DNA of 64,000 nucleotides from Thermomicrobiales bacterium (GCA_041390825.1 JAWKPF010000010.1:62001-126000); one strand, 5' to 3'; counted from the first letter of the stretch, positions 1 through 14,266 are shown. Notes: generated by a model from the sequence alone, not told the origin. Made by a program: numbers and translations.

Positions 1-4452
<4,452 letters not shown>

Positions 4453-5244
4453 GATCTCCGCCTGAACCTTTCCACCGGCGGCCCACAGCCCGGCCGCCCG
4501 TCCATCTCGATGGCCATCACATACCCGCGCGTGTGACGAAACCGCACTGCGACGCCCGGCGACAGCGACGCCAAGGGACGGCCAACGCCGCCCTCGGTGC
4601 ACCCACTCCCACCGACAAGATCGATCCCACGAGTTTTTACAGTGGAACCACAAGAAGTAGTAGCTAGCGCTCTGTCGGGTTACTAGATATGCTACTTCTG
4701 TCCGACTCAGTCTACGTTCCCACAGCCGCAAATTCAACACTTGCCACGCGGTCACATCTTGTAGTTTTCAGGAGTGTACGTACAGGATTGACCCTTGGCA
4801 ATTCCCATCGGGCGTTATGCGAAAACCAAGGTGTGACATCGAGTCGACCCCTCGCACGCGCCTGCAAATCACAGTAGTCAAATCTCTGCAAATCAAGGGG
4901 ATTTCTTTCGATTCGGCCCAGCGTCGCACAGCGGTTCTGTCAAGCCGACACCTCGATCGGAACCGCCATAGCTTGTACGGGCAGCTGCAGAGGTCCGCCG
5001 GGGGGTGGACATGACCGACCGAGAACAACGTATCATTGTGCGAATTTTCGTTCGTCAAACATGTGCAGAATGGCGAACGGCTACCGATCGTTGCGCGATT
5101 GCCATTGTTGCGTCCGTTCCCAGCACGACACAGGCAATCAGCTGTTTTGCGGAGCTTCAGCTCTTGTGAGCATGCACAGCGCGCTCATCGAGTTTCCGAC
5201 ATAGGCGACAGGAAAGACAGCGCGCCTCAGGAGAACCACCCCCG
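4453..5244. other. 792-base divergent spacer between nrdJ and the channel fusion gene
   Basis: No credible gene is seen in either direction; the short open frames here lack ribosome sites and family features. An 8-base inverted repeat AGAAGTAG / CTACTTCT sits around 4651-4697 on the nrdJ upstream side with a loop of about 30 bases. I could not find a convincing NrdR box or cobalamin riboswitch B12 box, the two regulators one would look for upstream of nrdJ. The downstream gene has AGGAG at about 5229, a slightly long 11-12 bases before its ATG. Confidence 0.5.
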
Positions 5245-8055
5245 ATGGATAGTGATCCCAAGTCGGCTTTGGGCCTGCTCAATCACGGTATCCAGAGATT
5301 CGACGATGGCGATCTGGCAGGAGCGCGGGATCTCTTCGCGCAAGCGCTCCGGGAAGAGCCGGAGAACGAGGTTGCGTGGCTCTGGCTCGCGGAGGCATCG
5401 GACGACCTGGGAGAGAAACGCTACTGCCTCGACCGGGCGGTGGCGATCAATCCCGACAGCGCGGGTCTCCCGAAACGGGAAGCACTGCGGACGGCACGCG
5501 TCGAACCTGCCGTGCCAGCAGCGATCCGCGATCTGGCGAAGCCCGGCCTCCCGCCAAGCCTGCAGGCAGCAAAACCCGCGACCGCCAGCTCGTTTCGCAA
5601 GAAGCTGCCTTGGCGCCGGTCAAGCGACAAGGCGAGCGGACCCGCGGCCACGCCGCTGCGGAGACCCTGGGTTTGGGTTGCGTTGGCCACGGCCGCGGCG
5701 CTCCTCCTGGTTGGCGCCTGGTACGCATTCCTTCGTTCGGACGAGCCAGCGCTGGATGCCATTCACTTTGCCGTGGTGGCGCCGCTGACCGGCGAGAATG
5801 CGAGTATCGGCCGAGAAGTGCGCAACGCGGCCATGATTGCCCAAGACGACATCAACAGCTCGATATCGGTTGGTCCCAAAGTCGAGCTCGTGTTCTTCGA
5901 CGACCAGAACGATCCCGATCTGGCGGTCGAGGTCGCAAAGCAAATCGTGGCCGACGACCGAATCGTTGGCGTGGTGGGGCACGGCACGAGCGGCACCTCG
6001 TTGGCCGCCGCGCCGATCTATGCGGCGGCGGACATGCCGGTGATCACCTGCCAGGCCACGATCGATGCGCTCTCGGACTTTCCAAACTACTTCCGCACGA
6101 TCTACGCCAACTCCGATGAGGCCCGGATTCTGACCCAGTATCTGCAGGTCGATCTGGGACAAGATCGGGCAAGCATCGTGAAGGGAACCTCCGCCTTCGA
6201 AGAGTCGCTCGGCGTTGCATTCGAGAACAAGTTCGGGCAACAGGGCACGATTTCGCATGTCTGGACGATTGGGGACGACCAAAAGGCCTCGATTGCGTCG
6301 ATCGTCGAAGAGATGCAGGAAGCCGACGATGTGGGAACGCTCTTCCTGGCGCTGACCGAAGACAATGCCTACGAAATGATCCTGCAGCTCCGCAGGGCCG
6401 GTCTCGATCCGCTCATCGTCGGTTCCGAGACGATCGGCACGCAGGGATTTGCGCAACGCTTCGCGTTTTTCACCGAGGAACAGAGCGAGCCCGGCTTCTT
6501 CACGCACAACCTGGTAGCTGTTTCGCCGCTCTTGTACGACTCGGTGGGCGGAGCAACGCTCTCCTTCGCCAACAACTACAAGGAGGAATACAAGAAAACG
6601 CCGGGGTGGCGCGCAGCGAAGACCTGGGACGCGCTGAACGCGCTTGCGCTCGCCGCCCAACGCGGTCTGAATGTTCCCGAGGGATCCGAACTGCCCGACC
6701 TTCGTCCGACGATCATCCGTGAACTGGGCAAGATGACCGATCCAGCGACCGGGTTCCAGGGACTGGCCGGTCCGGTCTACTTCACCGAGGGCGGCCGATC
6801 TCCGCAAGGTCTTTCGCTCGGCATGTTCGACGAAAGAATGCTGATCAGCGCGCCGGTGCAATACCGCATCATCGACAACGAAACGAACTACGACATCGAA
6901 GCCGAGCTGGCCGCGGGCAGCGTCATCGAGCTGGATGGCTACTATGTGCGCCGCTATCGGGTGGTCTATGTCGGCGTCGAGATGATCGAGCTGCGGGACC
7001 TGTCGACATCGAGTCAGTCGTACACCGCCGATTTCTATATCTACTTCCGGTACAACGGCGACGATGCCCCGCTGAACATCATGTTCACGAACTCGGCTGA
7101 CAGCGCATTGGGGCTCGGGGAGCCGCTCTCTGAATCCGTCACGGCCAGTGGGATGAACTATCGGCTCTTTCGTGTTCAGGGAACGTTCAACGAGCCGATG
7201 GACTTTTCGGACTATCCCTGGGACCAACACCAATTGACGATTCGTTTCCAGAACCCCGATTCGACGCAAAACGACATCGTCTACGTGGCCGATCCCGCAG
7301 CGACCGCCATGACGCAAGAAGAGCGGCTGCGAAGCTCATTCGATCTGTCCCGCCCCTTCAACCGCGTTCCGAGCTGGATCGTGCACGATCTGGAGTTCGA
7401 ACAGGTGTCGATTGCCTCCACCGCAGATGCGTACGACACGGAAGGGATCGTCTACTACTCCGAGTTTCGTGTTCTGATGAACACCGGCCGCGAGGTGAGC
7501 TCGTTCCTCGCGAAGAATCTTCTGCCGCTTGCGCTGCTGACCCTCGTCACCTATATCGCCATCTGGTTCCCCGCGGAACAAGCCGGCGCACGCGTGGGCT
7601 TTGCAATCACAGCGCTGCTGTCATCGTCCGTCATGCTCAATGCCATCTCGAGCCAGCTTCCGGACATTGGCTATAACGTTGCCATCGAATGGGGGTACTA
7701 CGCCTATATCGCGCTGTCCGCGGTGCTCGTGCTGCTGACGATTGCGGTCGACCGGGCATACAAGGCGAAACGACGCGGACGCGTGCGCCGCCTCGATGGG
7801 TTCATCCGGCTGATGTATCCGCTCACAATCGCTGCAGTGGTGGGACTCTACTACCTGGTCTACCGCGAAGGGGAGCGGTTGTCGGGTGGGCAGGACAACA
7901 TCCGCACCGGTGTCGTCATCATCCTGGGCATCGTGCTGGCCCTATCGGCGCTCGTGGTGTTCTGGCCCGATCATTTCGATCTGCGGACGCTGAAGGGATA
8001 CAACGATCCGGACCTCGACAAACTAATCGATCCAGGGGCAGAGGCGGCATCTTAG
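5245..8055 (+). CDS. TPR - membrane anchor - periplasmic binding protein (type 1) - pentameric ligand-gated ion channel fusion
   Basis: A 936-residue multidomain membrane receptor. Residues 1-72 look like TPR repeats (FDDGDLAGARDLFAQAL, ALREEPENEVAWLWLAEA). Residues 141-163 form a first membrane helix. Residues 172 to about 545 match the Leu/Ile/Val-binding-protein family (HFAVVAPLTGENASIGREV; GVVGHGTSGTSLAAAPIY). Residues about 565-745 match the extracellular domain of Cys-loop-type channels: SQSYTADFYIYFRY, and MDFSDYPWDQHQL at 652-664 in place of the Cys-loop. Helices follow: M1 with a conserved Pro761 (758-775), pore helix M2 (783-805, ending SSQLPDIGY), M3 (about 815-835), M4 (855-873) and an extra helix (888-907). 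The predicted topology puts the TPR and C-tail inside and the binding domains outside. Ligand and ion selectivity are unknown; an amino acid or similar small ligand is a guess from the binding-protein family. Domain calls are strong; the function of the fusion is inferred. Confidence 0.88.
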   Translation: MDSDPKSALGLLNHGIQRFDDGDLAGARDLFAQALREEPENEVAWLWLAEASDDLGEKRYCLDRAVAINPDSAGLPKREALRTARVEPAVPAAIRDLAKPGLPPSLQAAKPATASSFRKKLPWRRSSDKASGPAATPLRRPWVWVALATAAALLLVGAWYAFLRSDEPALDAIHFAVVAPLTGENASIGREVRNAAMIAQDDINSSISVGPKVELVFFDDQNDPDLAVEVAKQIVADDRIVGVVGHGTSGTSLAAAPIYAAADMPVITCQATIDALSDFPNYFRTIYANSDEARILTQYLQVDLGQDRASIVKGTSAFEESLGVAFENKFGQQGTISHVWTIGDDQKASIASIVEEMQEADDVGTLFLALTEDNAYEMILQLRRAGLDPLIVGSETIGTQGFAQRFAFFTEEQSEPGFFTHNLVAVSPLLYDSVGGATLSFANNYKEEYKKTPGWRAAKTWDALNALALAAQRGLNVPEGSELPDLRPTIIRELGKMTDPATGFQGLAGPVYFTEGGRSPQGLSLGMFDERMLISAPVQYRIIDNETNYDIEAELAAGSVIELDGYYVRRYRVVYVGVEMIELRDLSTSSQSYTADFYIYFRYNGDDAPLNIMFTNSADSALGLGEPLSESVTASGMNYRLFRVQGTFNEPMDFSDYPWDQHQLTIRFQNPDSTQNDIVYVADPAATAMTQEERLRSSFDLSRPFNRVPSWIVHDLEFEQVSIASTADAYDTEGIVYYSEFRVLMNTGREVSSFLAKNLLPLALLTLVTYIAIWFPAEQAGARVGFAITALLSSSVMLNAISSQLPDIGYNVAIEWGYYAYIALSAVLVLLTIAVDRAYKAKRRGRVRRLDGFIRLMYPLTIAAVVGLYYLVYREGERLSGGQDNIRTGVVIILGIVLALSALVVFWPDHFDLRTLKGYNDPDLDKLIDPGAEAAS

Positions 8056-8098
8056 CGTTGCTCCGAGAACATATGCCTGTCCGATGGGTGCTGAATTC

Positions 8099-8123
8099 GG
8101 CAGCCACGGAGGACTGCTCCTAC
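8099..8123 (-). repeat. Degenerate REP palindrome copy
   Basis: A 25-base unit ending in CCTAC on this strand; read on the minus strand it has the GTAG head and then a GCAGTCC-TCC-GTGGCTGC-like palindrome. It matches, with a few changes, the REP units clustered around the transposase gene at 39952-40509. It lies between the channel gene and the convergent ECF S-component gene. Confidence 0.6.
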
Positions 8124-8190
8124 GCGAGGGCGTCGGTCCAGGAATACGTGTTTCCGCACCGGTTCCAGCTTGTCGTCATGACCAGCATGC

Positions 8191-9051
8191 CTACCGGTGG
8201 TCTGGCGCCGTCCACGGCTGCCACGAAAAATGAGCGCGGGAGCGATCGAGCGTGCGCAGGAGCGGCGCTCCGATGAGCAGGATGATCGCGGCATTGGCGA
8301 CGGCGCGAAAACTGTCGTACCAGAGCGAGGTGACCAGATAGAACCGGGCGTAGTGCTCGACCGATTCGGCCGCCGTAAGGGAAGGGTTCCAGTAGAGACC
8401 GATATCCTGCCCGGCGCCTGGCGCGGCGAAGGGCCAGGAGGAGAGGTTGAGCAGAGCGCCATAGGCAAATCCGGCAAGCGCACCGAAGGCAGCCAGCACT
8501 AGCAGACGGGAACGCTGATTCTCCGGCCGTGGGAGGAACCCCGCCGCCATGCCAACCCAACCCGCCCCCAACATCTGAAAGGGGAGCCACGGGCCGATTC
8601 CACCGGTGAGAAACGCGGAGACCAGGAGGGTGAGCGCGCCCATCTGGAAGCCGAAAACAGGACCAAAGACCGCCCCGACCAGGATGATGAGCGCGAAGAT
8701 GGGCGAGGCGCCAAGAAACGTCGGGATCAGGCGCAACGAGGCATTGGCGGCCACGAGCACACCGAGAAGCGCCACCAGCTTGGATGCCGCGATCCCGCCG
8801 AGCCGTTCGCCCGCCGGGTCGAGTTCGATGGCAATCGCGATCAGGCAAAGCACGGTGACCAGCGCGAACAGGATGGGCGCATCGCCAGCGCGGGCGCGAT
8901 TCTCATCTGCTGGCGAGAGCATCGGCACGACAAACGGATAGAGGAAGGCGGCAACGCCAACCAGCGAAGCCACGCCGACCAGAATCCACGATTGGGCGCT
9001 GAGCCCGTGGTGTTCCCGGCGCCCCGCGTGCGATTTGTGCAACTCAGACAA
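8191..9051 (-). CDS. ECF transporter S component (vitamin or micronutrient binding membrane protein)
   Basis: 286 residues with about six hydrophobic segments. The block GPWLPFQMLGAGWVGMAAGF and the preceding FGPVFGFQMGALTLLVSAFL are typical of the substrate-specific S component of energy-coupling-factor importers in actinobacteria and Chloroflexota. These proteins bind the vitamin or metal cofactor and need the A/A'/T module, which is not encoded nearby, so it presumably shares a module encoded elsewhere. The substrate cannot be told from sequence; a cobalamin-related role beside nrdJ is only speculation. The start is a TTG with a weak AGGCGA upstream, so the N-terminus is uncertain. Confidence 0.75.
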   Translation of the reverse strand: MSELHKSHAGRREHHGLSAQSWILVGVASLVGVAAFLYPFVVPMLSPADENRARAGDAPILFALVTVLCLIAIAIELDPAGERLGGIAASKLVALLGVLVAANASLRLIPTFLGASPIFALIILVGAVFGPVFGFQMGALTLLVSAFLTGGIGPWLPFQMLGAGWVGMAAGFLPRPENQRSRLLVLAAFGALAGFAYGALLNLSSWPFAAPGAGQDIGLYWNPSLTAAESVEHYARFYLVTSLWYDSFRAVANAAIILLIGAPLLRTLDRSRAHFSWQPWTAPDHR

Positions 9052-9166
9052 GACGATCGCCTGTCACGCAATTCCCTACGACGAATGTGATAATGTGGCC
9101 GCACATGATCGATCCGGCGCTGTGCACTCTTAACAATGCCGCCCAACGCTCCAAGGTGACGTCGCG

Positions 9167-10654
9167 ATGGCTGAAATTACAATAGGCGATCTTCTCGCGT
9201 GGGAACCTCGTCTATCGCTCTATCACGACGATCTCCTTGCCGGCAGCGAACTCAGCGCCGCGGATGAGGACCGCGAAGTCACCTGGGTGGTGACGGTGCG
9301 GGCGTCGCAACCGGTGCTGCCCCCTTTGCGCGGTGGCGAGCTCGTCATCGTTCCCCAACGGACCGTCGTGGATACGGGCATCCCCTTGCAGGAGCTCTTG
9401 CGCGAAATCGCCAGCCGAGGCGCGACCGGCATCATTTTCGATGCGCCGTTCGTCGCCCCGGGCGGGTTGGTGCGATTGTTGGCCGATCCGATCCCGGTCG
9501 ATCTCGAGAGCGATGTCAACCGCCTGCTCACCGAGCAGCGGGGCGCAATCTATCAATCTGGCACCGAACTCGGCCGCGTTCTGCAACAAGCGAATTCGCT
9601 GGGTGTCGACGTCGAGCATGTGCTCAAGTCGGCGTCTGACTATCTGGATATGGATGTTGCGGTGGTCGGCGCGAATGCAGAGCTCGTTGCATCGACTGGT
9701 CCGCAAAACGGGAACCCACCCAGGCTGCGCGCGGTCTCCGGCGCGCACGCCTGGAATGGCGACTATTACGGCACGCGGCTGGCGGGCTCCGAAACGCTCT
9801 GGCTCGGTCCGGTAACCAACGATCGACGAGCCTTGACCCGATTGGTGGCCGACCGTCTCGCCGTAGCGGTGGAAGCCGCCCTGGCGCATGCGGTGGACGT
9901 TCGGCCGCGGGGAAGCGCGCGCGCGGTGGCGCTGGCGGGAATCCTCTCTGCGTCGGCAACGGATGCGGCGCGCGGGGCAGCATCGCTTGGACTTCCGGCG
10001 AGCGGGACGTATCGGGTCGTGCTGAGCTCGAGCGGCACTGACCGGTTGTCGATCCAGCGTGATCTGGCGCCATATGGGTCGGTGCATGACGCAGCCGAGT
10101 TCGACTCCTATGCCGCCACCTTGATCGAGGTGCGGGGACGGGTGAAACCGCCGGAGTCCGAGCGCAGGCCCCGTCTTGCGGGAGCGCCGCGCCCTCCCGC
10201 TCCCCGTGGTCGTTGGTCAGCGATTTCGGGCCCAGTGTCCGGAGCAGGCCAAATTCCCGAAGCGGCGCGGCAGGCGCGTTTCGTGGCGGCGTTGATCGAG
10301 CATGGGCTGGTGGACGGCGAGACCGTGCGGTTCGACCGTGTTGCCGACGTCGGGGTTTATCGCCTCCTCTATCCGCTCTGGGGATCGCCGGACCTCGACG
10401 CCTTTGCATCCGATGCGCTGGGCAAGCTCCTGACGGCCGACCGGCGCGGGACGTTGCGGGCGACCTTGCTGGCCTATCTGGAAGCGGGCGGTTCGCAGGT
10501 GGAAGCGGCTGCGCGGCTGGGTGTGCATCGCAACACCCTTTCGTACCGGCTGAAACAGATCGGGACATTGACCGGCGCTGAGCCAATCAACCCGGAAAGC
10601 CATCTGGCGTTGCATATGGCGTTGTTGGCATCGATGCTGCCCCCGGCTCCATAG
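9167..10654 (+). CDS. PucR-family transcriptional regulator
   Basis: 495 residues. The N-terminus (TIGDLLAWEPRLSLYHDDLL) matches the purine-catabolism PucR-like sensor domain. The C-terminus holds the PucR-type helix-turn-helix, AYLEAGGSQVEAAARLGVHR followed by NTLSYRLKQIGTLTG (about residues 435-475). Such proteins control purine, proline or other amino-acid catabolism, mostly as activators. No catabolic target gene is adjacent: the neighbours are a convergent-side S component and an AI-2E permease, so the regulon is unknown. The ATG follows a weak ribosome site; the start agrees with the usual domain start. Confidence 0.85.
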   Translation: MAEITIGDLLAWEPRLSLYHDDLLAGSELSAADEDREVTWVVTVRASQPVLPPLRGGELVIVPQRTVVDTGIPLQELLREIASRGATGIIFDAPFVAPGGLVRLLADPIPVDLESDVNRLLTEQRGAIYQSGTELGRVLQQANSLGVDVEHVLKSASDYLDMDVAVVGANAELVASTGPQNGNPPRLRAVSGAHAWNGDYYGTRLAGSETLWLGPVTNDRRALTRLVADRLAVAVEAALAHAVDVRPRGSARAVALAGILSASATDAARGAASLGLPASGTYRVVLSSSGTDRLSIQRDLAPYGSVHDAAEFDSYAATLIEVRGRVKPPESERRPRLAGAPRPPAPRGRWSAISGPVSGAGQIPEAARQARFVAALIEHGLVDGETVRFDRVADVGVYRLLYPLWGSPDLDAFASDALGKLLTADRRGTLRATLLAYLEAGGSQVEAAARLGVHRNTLSYRLKQIGTLTGAEPINPESHLALHMALLASMLPPAP

Positions 10655-10780
10655 CGCATTCGTCATCCAGCGCCTGCTCCCGGATACTCCTTTCGGAGCG
10701 TGTGCAGCATCCCCCGCCTCACGTACGCTTCGATCGTTGCCTGCCATCTGGGCGAGCGAGTGTAGGGAAGAAGGGCGCGG

Positions 10781-11962
10781 ATGCCAGACGATGCGGACCG
10801 GGAAACGCAGAGCGCGACGTGGCGGGACGTTCAACCGCGGCACTTGGTGACGATCGTTCTGGTGCTCATCGCCCTGACGATCCTCTACCTCTCACGCGGC
10901 AAGCTCGGCCCGTATCTGCTCGCCATCACCCTTTCCTATCTCCTCTTGCCGGTGGTGCGGGCGATCGCGGGACGCTTGCCGGCAGAGGGACGATTGGCGC
11001 GTTTCCGCTGGCCGATCGCCACGATGGTGTCGGTGGTGATCCTGATCGTTTCGGTGGTCGTGCTGGGCACGCTCATTGCGCAACCGGTCATCGACGATAT
11101 CGATGAGATCGCCGAGCGGTTCCCGGAGTACTGGACCCAGTTGACGACCGATTCGCGCATCAGCGACTGGTACAACGAATTGGCTCCCGAAGAGGCGCAG
11201 GCGTGGATCAACGAAAACTTCAGCAACCTGGGGCAGACGCTGTTGAACTATGCCTCGACACTACTCGACTATCTCTTCAGCGCAACCGGGTCGATCATCG
11301 AGGCGGTGCTTGCCTTCATCATCGTGCCGGTCTTCATGATCTATGTGTTGATCGATCGCCCGAGCGCGCAGCGGGAAATCCGCAAGCTGATGCCAGAACG
11401 CTGGGTGGATGACACACTGGCGGTGGCGGCGATCGCGGATGGCATCATGGCGGCATATACCCGCGGGGTGATCATCAGCTCGGTGGTGGTAGGACTGATT
11501 ACCGCGGCAGCGTACTGGGCAGTCGGCATCGAGATGTGGTTGGCGTTGGGGGTGATCGCCTTTCTCGGTGAGATCGTGCCGATCCTGGGACCGTGGATCG
11601 CGTTTGTCGTCTCCTTCCCGGTCGTGCTGGTGACCCAACCGGACAAGGCGCTTTGGATGGTGGCGGTCTTCGGACTGATCCAGGCGCTGGAGGGGTGGTT
11701 CATCTCGCCCAAGATTCAGTCGAACTCGATCGAATTCCCGCCGGTGATCGTACTGCTGGCGCTGGCGATTGGAGGCGAAGTGGCCGGAGCGGTGGGAGTC
11801 GTGCTGGCGCTCCCCGCAGCGGCGATCCTGCGGGCGCTCAGCGTGTATGTGTTGCGGCGGGTGGATGGGCTGCGTCCTGACGCAGCCAAGGAAGGACTGC
11901 TGCCGAGCGGCGCCATAGGATTCGAGATGAACTCGCTCAAGGTGTGGGAACGCGGGGCGTAG
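10781..11962 (+). CDS. AI-2E family (PerM/UPF0118) membrane transporter
   Basis: 393 residues with N-terminal paired membrane helices (HLVTIVLVLIALTILYL; GPYLLAITLSYLLLPVVRAI), a soluble helical stretch (about 110-165), and a C-terminal block of helices including GVIAFLGEIVPILGPWIAFV and the family-typical PKIQSNSIEFPPVIVLLALA. Members have been linked to autoinducer-2 export, sodium/proton antiport or are uncharacterised, so the substrate is open. The gene stands alone, 126 bases after the PucR gene. It is followed by a short spacer carrying an ACTGACN-type heptamer fragment near 12058. Confidence 0.88.
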   Translation: MPDDADRETQSATWRDVQPRHLVTIVLVLIALTILYLSRGKLGPYLLAITLSYLLLPVVRAIAGRLPAEGRLARFRWPIATMVSVVILIVSVVVLGTLIAQPVIDDIDEIAERFPEYWTQLTTDSRISDWYNELAPEEAQAWINENFSNLGQTLLNYASTLLDYLFSATGSIIEAVLAFIIVPVFMIYVLIDRPSAQREIRKLMPERWVDDTLAVAAIADGIMAAYTRGVIISSVVVGLITAAAYWAVGIEMWLALGVIAFLGEIVPILGPWIAFVVSFPVVLVTQPDKALWMVAVFGLIQALEGWFISPKIQSNSIEFPPVIVLLALAIGGEVAGAVGVVLALPAAAILRALSVYVLRRVDGLRPDAAKEGLLPSGAIGFEMNSLKVWERGA

Positions 11963-12085
11963 CTGCAGAGCGGTAGCGGCGAGATGGCCGCTTTCCGCCT
12001 TCCTACACCCGTTTTTGCAACCCCGGTCAGGGCACGCAGCCGCTGCCCCCGCCTCCACTGACTACTGACGGCTGCCTACCGCCTG

Positions 12086-13150
12086 CTACAAGGTAAGCAC
12101 GCTCAATGCATTCTTGAACGTGTCGTCGTCGCGGCGGAAGGTGTCCGGATTGAGGTTCTTGAGGACAGCCATCTCGTAGGCGAGCATTTGCATGGGGACC
12201 ACCGCCAGGAGCGGAGACAGGATCTCGGGGAAGTCGGGCAGGGCAAAGACGGTGGCATTGCGAATCGCGGGAACACCCTGGCCGACGAGCCAGAGATCGA
12301 GTCCGATGCCGTCGAGCACACGGGCGATGTCGCTCGTGCGCTGAATCGCGGCTCCGGGAACGTTGATCATGACCCCGAGATCGCCAGGGTGGACGCCGAT
12401 GAGCGGACCGTGCAGGAACTGCTCGGCGGCGAGCGCATCGATCCAGCCATAGGCGGCTTCGCGCACTTTGATCACTGCTTCGAGCGCGGTCGCTTCGTTC
12501 GGTCCTGCGCCGGCAACATAGGTGCGTCGCTCGATCGCTTTGGCGGCGATTGGCTTGACGTCATCCTGGCGGTCGAGGATGCCCTGAATCAGATCGGGCA
12601 GCTCGGTCAGCCGATCCTTCCAACCCTGAATGCCGGACGCATTCCACTCCATGCCGAGGAGATAGGACATCTGCGCGAGGGCGGTCATGGCGCTGAGGTG
12701 GGACGAGGTATAGGCGGCCGACTTTTCCCGCTCGATGGTGCGGATGATCTTCTGCGAGCCGGGGTGCTCCGCGGTGGCGCTACCCACGGAGATCACCGCC
12801 GCGCCGGCCTCGACCGCGCGTTCGAGCGCGACCTTCGAATAGGTCTTGACGCCGGTGTGGGCCATCACCACCACGGCGTCATCGGGATGCAGCGTCCAGG
12901 ATTCGGGATAGAACGCGAGATCGAACGAGGAGACCGCGCGGGCGTCCTTGCCAGTGGCGCGGATGAACCAGGCGCCGACAAGGGCGGCATGGTAGCTGGT
13001 GCCAATGCCGGTGACGAAGACCCGGCGAGCAGACTCGATGACTTCGGCTGCTTCGGCAGCCTGTTCCCAACCGTTGTCGATGAGGTTGCGGAGATCGGCC
13101 GGTTGGCGATGCATGGTTTGGTACATGAAGGAATCAGTTGTCGGCGGCAT
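12086..13150 (-). CDS. SIS-domain protein, GlmS isomerase-like (sugar-phosphate aldose/ketose isomerase family)
   Basis: 354 residues if started at the ATG at 13150, which has AGGAG seven bases upstream; an open frame extends further upstream but would run into the divergent gene. Two SIS domains are visible. The first has GIGTSYHAALVGAWF and AHTGVKTYSKVALE; the second has ALEAVIKVREAAYGWIDALA and FLHGP, the pattern of the GlmS isomerase half. No glutaminase domain is present, so it is more likely an AgaS/FrlB-like deaminase or isomerase on amino-sugar or glycated substrates than GlmS itself. It is divergent from the stress-protein gene. Confidence 0.85.
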   Translation of the reverse strand: MPPTTDSFMYQTMHRQPADLRNLIDNGWEQAAEAAEVIESARRVFVTGIGTSYHAALVGAWFIRATGKDARAVSSFDLAFYPESWTLHPDDAVVVMAHTGVKTYSKVALERAVEAGAAVISVGSATAEHPGSQKIIRTIEREKSAAYTSSHLSAMTALAQMSYLLGMEWNASGIQGWKDRLTELPDLIQGILDRQDDVKPIAAKAIERRTYVAGAGPNEATALEAVIKVREAAYGWIDALAAEQFLHGPLIGVHPGDLGVMINVPGAAIQRTSDIARVLDGIGLDLWLVGQGVPAIRNATVFALPDFPEILSPLLAVVPMQMLAYEMAVLKNLNPDTFRRDDDTFKNALSVLTL

Positions 13151-13318
13151 GGATGCTCCTGTGAAACGATGAGATACGACGTCGCGCGGCGATGGTAGCA
13201 GAGGTCTGGGTGTTGGCCGGTGAGCACGCACCAGATCGCCGATACTTACCGCAGGAATGCAGTCGTCGCGCGGCCCGGTCGAGAACCGGCGCGCCATCTC
13301 GAGAAAGGTGGATCGTCC

Positions 13319-14266
13319 ATGGCCAAGACGCCCGAACATGAGCTGATCGTTGTGCCGCTCGATGGATCTGAGCAATCCGAGCAGGTGATCCCCTATGCCG
13401 AGGCGCTGCGCGACCGGGGCGGCACGTTGCTCTTCTTCCAGTCGGTCTACCCCTCCGGTCCGTCACGCGGGCTCTTCGGCGATGTGGAGATCACAATGGA
13501 AGACCTCGTGGCGCAAGAACGCGAGGCAGCGAAAGCGCGGCTGACGGAGATCGGCGAGCGCTGGGATCCGGTATTGAAGAAGAAACCGGAAGTGGAATCG
13601 TTTGCCGGCAGCGCGGCGGAAGCGATCGAAGCCGTCGTGCGTGAGCGCAACGCGACCATGCTGGCCATCAGCAGCTCCGGACGGGGCGCGCTGAGCCGCT
13701 GGGCGTTCGGGAGCGTGGCCGACACGCTGATGCGTTCGACGCCGGTGCCGCTCCTGATCATCCACCCGGCGCCGCCGGTGGATGATCCGATCCAATCGGT
13801 GGCGATCACCCGCATTCTGGTCCCGCTGGACGGTTCCGAGACTGCCGAGCAAGCGTTGCCGGTTGCGGCGCGGCTCGCGCGCGAAGCGAAGGCGCCGGTG
13901 GTGCTGGTGCAGGTCATCAATCCATCGCTCGAGTTCTCGATGGTGGGTCAGGGCCTGGCGCCGATCACTCCCGAACTCTACGACTCGGTCGAGAGCGATC
14001 TGGCTGCGCAAGCAGACGAGGCGCTCGACAAAGGCGTGCAGCTGCTGGGAGATATTCCTGCCGGGATCACCAAGACCGTGTTGCAGGGGAGCACCGTGGA
14101 AGCGATTCATCACTACTCCGAGCCGGGCGATCTCATTGTTATGACGAGTCATGGCCGCACCGGGTTCCGGAAGTTCCTGCTTGGCAGCGTGGCGCAGAAG
14201 ATCATCAACGAACGGATCGCGCCGGTGGTGCTCGTCCCGGCGACGGGCGAGGGTGCCGAGGCCTGA
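13319..14266 (+). CDS. Tandem-domain universal stress protein (UspA family)
   Basis: 315 residues from the ATG at 13319, preceded by AAAGGTGG. Two Usp domains in tandem: the first begins HELIVVPLDGSEQSEQVIPY, the second ITRILVPLDGSETAEQALPV. Each ends with an ATP-binding type glycine motif (SSSGRGALSRWAFGS; TSHGRTGFRKFLLGS), so nucleotide binding is expected. The family supports survival under stress; the exact role is unknown. The stop codon TGA (14264-14266) falls inside the first unit of a heptamer repeat array. Confidence 0.92.
   Translation: MAKTPEHELIVVPLDGSEQSEQVIPYAEALRDRGGTLLFFQSVYPSGPSRGLFGDVEITMEDLVAQEREAAKARLTEIGERWDPVLKKKPEVESFAGSAAEAIEAVVRERNATMLAISSSGRGALSRWAFGSVADTLMRSTPVPLLIIHPAPPVDDPIQSVAITRILVPLDGSETAEQALPVAARLAREAKAPVVLVQVINPSLEFSMVGQGLAPITPELYDSVESDLAAQADEALDKGVQLLGDIPAGITKTVLQGSTVEAIHHYSEPGDLIVMTSHGRTGFRKFLLGSVAQKIINERIAPVVLVPATGEGAEA

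Noticed and set aside
4640..4720. NrdR box or cobalamin riboswitch upstream of nrdJ
   Set aside because: CTAGATATGCTA near 4684 only loosely resembles an NrdR half-site pair and no B12-box consensus was found on the nrdJ strand.
5620..7317. 565-codon minus-strand frame opposite the channel fusion
   Set aside because: Shadow of the high-GC coding strand; no domain recognisable, while the plus strand reads as continuous domains.
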